A stretch of DNA of 64,000 nucleotides from UMGS1601 sp900553335 (lineage in GTDB: Bacteria; Bacillota; Clostridia; Oscillospirales; Ruminococcaceae): contig CALEUW010000027.1 in assembly GCA_937920725.1 (NCBI GenBank), positions 14,784-78,783 on the forward strand. Reading direction: 5' to 3'. The translations under genes and the position numbers were made by a program. Shown here piece after piece: positions 63,921 to 64,000 of the stretch (its first letter is position 1; every line of letters begins with the position of its first letter). The notes under the pieces were generated by a model, which searched no databases, had not been told where the DNA came from, and saw only the letters and a list, made by a program, of their open reading frames with translations.

Positions 63921-64000
63921 TTATTGACTGTTAAGATTTTCATTCCTGCCAAGCAGTATGTCTATCATCAGTTTTGCTCCGTCACGAAATCCTGAAGTAT
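63921..64000 (-). CDS. C-terminal end of an unknown protein (partial)
   Basis: On the minus strand a frame enters from the right edge and reads TSGFRDGAKLMIDILLGRN up to a TAA at 63921. Only 25 residues are visible. The GFRDGAKLMIDILL segment looks like the helical end of small proteins of mobile-element origin, but this is too little to name. It lies directly upstream of the ribbon-helix-helix gene and is probably in the same transcript. Confidence 0.5.
   Translation of the reverse strand, partial: TSGFRDGAKLMIDILLGRNENLNSQ

Noticed and set aside
1..64000. Insertion sequence or prophage
   Set aside because: No transposase, integrase or phage structural gene is seen; mobile signals are limited to the small non-coding elements.

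Overview
The window reads as chromosomal DNA of an anaerobic, low-GC, Ruminococcus-like Clostridia member (Oscillospiraceae). Four things point there: pyruvate:ferredoxin oxidoreductase, an electron-bifurcating [FeFe] hydrogenase and an NfnAB-type transhydrogenase in one stretch; a secreted GH5 cellulase; several surface proteins with long poly-threonine linkers; and frequent TTG/GTG starts with strong Shine-Dalgarno sites. This placement is inferred from gene content and was not tested against a database. I see no rRNA, tRNA, CRISPR array or intact transposase.

Layout. 1-2.5 kb: a lipoprotein, response regulator and sensor kinase (cut by the window edge), all minus strand. 2.9-8.7 kb: a ribbon-helix-helix protein, citrate synthase, a SpoIID-like protein, and a sugar kinase plus L-ribulose-5-phosphate 4-epimerase pair with a GNAT acetyltransferase. 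8.8-11.7 kb: a SecD-SecF fusion and a histidine phosphatase. 12.3-17.3 kb: the HydCBA operon with an embedded HATPase gene and a small ferredoxin. 17.4-22.9 kb: two tandem CAP-domain Thr-rich proteins and two polysaccharide genes. 23.2-28.2 kb: pyruvate:ferredoxin oxidoreductase, rplL, rplJ and the L10 leader. 28.3-33.1 kb: a PcsB-like M23 hydrolase with ftsX and ftsE, a CdaR/PucR-type regulator and HPr. 33.3-38.1 kb: trmD, rimM, a radical SAM protein, and a degenerate MBOAT with a Thr-rich membrane partner. 38.3-41.2 kb: a small AraC-led group. 41.5-46.7 kb: a Gld-like ABC system. 46.8-56.1 kb: gltX-ribF-truB-nrnA-rbfA-infB-L7Ae-ylxR-nusA-rimP, a translation operon transcribed rimP first. 56.5-58.8 kb: nfnB and nfnA. 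59-63.2 kb: a LysR regulator divergent from the GH5 cellulase, then proS. The end holds another ribbon-helix-helix protein and the tail of an unknown gene.

Metabolically the parts fit together. PFOR makes reduced ferredoxin, HydABC spends ferredoxin plus NADH on hydrogen, and NfnAB couples ferredoxin and NADH to NADPH.

The two least ordinary signals are non-coding. First, a family of about nine dispersed structured intergenic elements (roughly 80-160 bp) recurs between 5.7 and 54.5 kb. Each has a GC hairpin at one end and usually a central stem-loop. In five minus-strand cases the TTCAATAAG end faces the start codon of the next gene. One copy sits inside the nusA operon and another supplies the stop codon of a radical SAM gene. 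Second, two copies of a small toxin module (26 and 29 residues, holin-like toxin type) lie 7 kb apart in opposite orientation. They share an upstream AT-rich repeat, a promoter whose -10 box sits inside an inverted repeat, and a GNRA-tetraloop hairpin over the Shine-Dalgarno site. One copy also has a convergent antisense promoter and a shared bidirectional terminator.
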